Positions 21,787 to 22,327 of a stretch of 22,327 nucleotides of DNA are shown piece after piece. Positions within the stretch are counted from its first letter, which is position 1. Each line of letters opens with the position of its first letter. The notes beneath the pieces are model-generated. The model had not been told where the DNA came from. It saw only the letters and a program-made list of their open reading frames with translations, and ran no database searches. The stretch is from an uncultured Roseburia sp. GTDB lineage: Bacteria; Bacillota; Clostridia; Lachnospirales; Lachnospiraceae. The DNA is taken from NCBI GenBank assembly GCA_910587865.1, contig CAJUNX010000057.1, forward strand, positions 1 through 22,327, in the 5' to 3' direction. Position numbers and translations under genes: made by a program.

Positions 21787-21811
21787 ATTCATACACCCAC
21801 AAAATGTTAAG
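21770..21811 (+). repeat. Direct repeat over the promoter, possible BlaI-type operator
   Basis: CTACAAAGCGTTAAG (21770-21784) and CCACAAAATGTTAAG (21797-21811) agree at 12 of 15 positions, 27 bp apart. The first overlaps the -10. Known BlaI/MecI operators are TACA/TGTA dyads; only half sites are visible here, so the operator call is tentative. Confidence 0.35.
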
Positions 21812-21827
21812 GTAAAAGGAGCACAAA

Positions 21828-21881
21828 ATGGCACAGCAAATTTCTGAATCCGAACTGGTACTAATGAAAAATAACGAATGA
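21828..21881 (+). pseudogene. 5' stub of a BlaI/MecI-family repressor
   Basis: 17 codons and a stop: MAQQISESELVLMKNNE. The opening ISESELxxMK is the usual start of the BlaI/MecI/CopY winged-helix repressors, which control beta-lactamase or other resistance genes and are cleaved when the BlaR1 sensor is activated. It has a good ribosome binding site (AAAAGGAG, 21814-21821). The rest of the roughly 120-aa repressor is gone; the reading frame runs at once into a blaR1-like segment in another frame. Confidence 0.7.
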
Positions 21882-22327
21882 AATCCCTACAGGCCCCAAT
21901 GTACCCGTTCCCGCAGGTACGGGTAACAACAAAGCAGAGCCGATACAGACAAACCGGGAAATAACCACCGCTGCCATGCGTGAGCCAGTTGACAAATATG
22001 TCTGCCTGTTTTTTATCTGGTCAGCATTGGCACTGGTTTTATTTGTCCGCAAAGTAACGGTTTATCAAGGCTTTATCCAATACATCAAAGCAGGAAATAA
22101 AGAAGTATCGGATATAAAAATCTTGAATCTGCTATCTGATTGCGAAGAAAAACTGAATGTCAAAACAAGGGTAGAACTATCCTGTAATCCGCTGATTGCT
22201 TCCCCTATGTTGATTGGTTTCTTTCGACCAGGAATCATTTTGCCTGCCCACGAATTGGAAGATAAAGAGTTATCTTATATCTTTGTGCATGAGCTAACCC
22301 ACTACAAGCAGAGGGATATGTTTTATA
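21877..22327 (+). pseudogene. 5'-truncated BlaR1-like M56 peptidase (runs off the window)
   Basis: An open frame without a start runs from just after an in-frame TGA (21865-21867) to the window end. It encodes a polar linker (PTGPNVPVPAGTGNNKAEP), a transmembrane helix (KYVCLFFIWSALALVLFVRK), a segment with PLIASPMLIGFFRPGIILP, and the zinc peptidase motif HELTHYKQRD. This is the M56 metallopeptidase domain of BlaR1/MecR1-type antibiotic sensors. The first two or so transmembrane helices expected before the linker (roughly 100 residues) are missing. With the blaI stub directly upstream, one deletion joining codon 14-17 of blaI to about codon 100 of blaR1 explains both. Whether the 3' part is intact lies beyond the window. 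Confidence 0.78.

Overview
The window looks like a chromosomal stretch from a spore-forming, butyrate-producing Firmicute, most likely a Lachnospiraceae gut anaerobe. The evidence is a sporulation regulator (SpoIIID) behind a textbook sigma-E promoter, a near-canonical butyryl-CoA:acetate CoA-transferase, the two-subunit iron-sulfur L-serine dehydratase, and a Gram-positive envelope gene set. No species can be named from sequence alone, and no rRNA, tRNA, CRISPR array or intact transposase is visible.

From 1 to about 19,060 the content is ordinary core genome. Bases 1-3100 hold two tandem paralogues with low-complexity Gly/Tyr/Gln repeats, a dispanin (CD225)-like two-helix membrane domain and a C-terminal extracytoplasmic domain. 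Bases 3170-7700 hold a likely co-transcribed run: a coiled-coil NlpC/P60 peptidoglycan hydrolase, a membrane-anchored hypothetical protein, a SEC-C methionine aminopeptidase, aroE and aroK. Then come spoIIID, signal peptidase I with a CDF metal transporter, and, convergent to them, an LTA-synthase-like sulfatase with an IPT domain and repetitive tail. sdaAB-sdaAA follows, then a nested inverted-repeat element, a strong terminator, the convergent CoA-transferase gene, a DUF2130 coiled-coil protein and an RlmI-type rRNA methyltransferase.

From about 19,060 to the end the region looks accessory and decayed: codon use shifts, AT content rises toward the right end, and broken genes accumulate. It holds rtcB RNA ligase behind a leader with its own promoter, a 26-codon ORF and a terminator-like hairpin. 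After it is a 28-codon stub matching the start of the peptide release factor homologue PrfH, then a small HTH fragment, a ParE/RelE-type toxin-antitoxin pair, and a blaI start joined out of frame to a 5'-truncated blaR1-like M56 peptidase that runs off the window.

The most interesting observations are: (1) what remains of an RtcB-PrfH ribosome-repair operon in which the ligase is intact but the release factor is cut to 28 codons, with an attenuator-like leader; (2) the pair of prion-like, dispanin-type membrane proteins; (3) the blaI/blaR1 deletion scar behind an intact-looking promoter; and (4) the roughly 100-bp nested inverted-repeat element after sdaAA. Motif, promoter and hairpin calls were made by eye; no database search was run.
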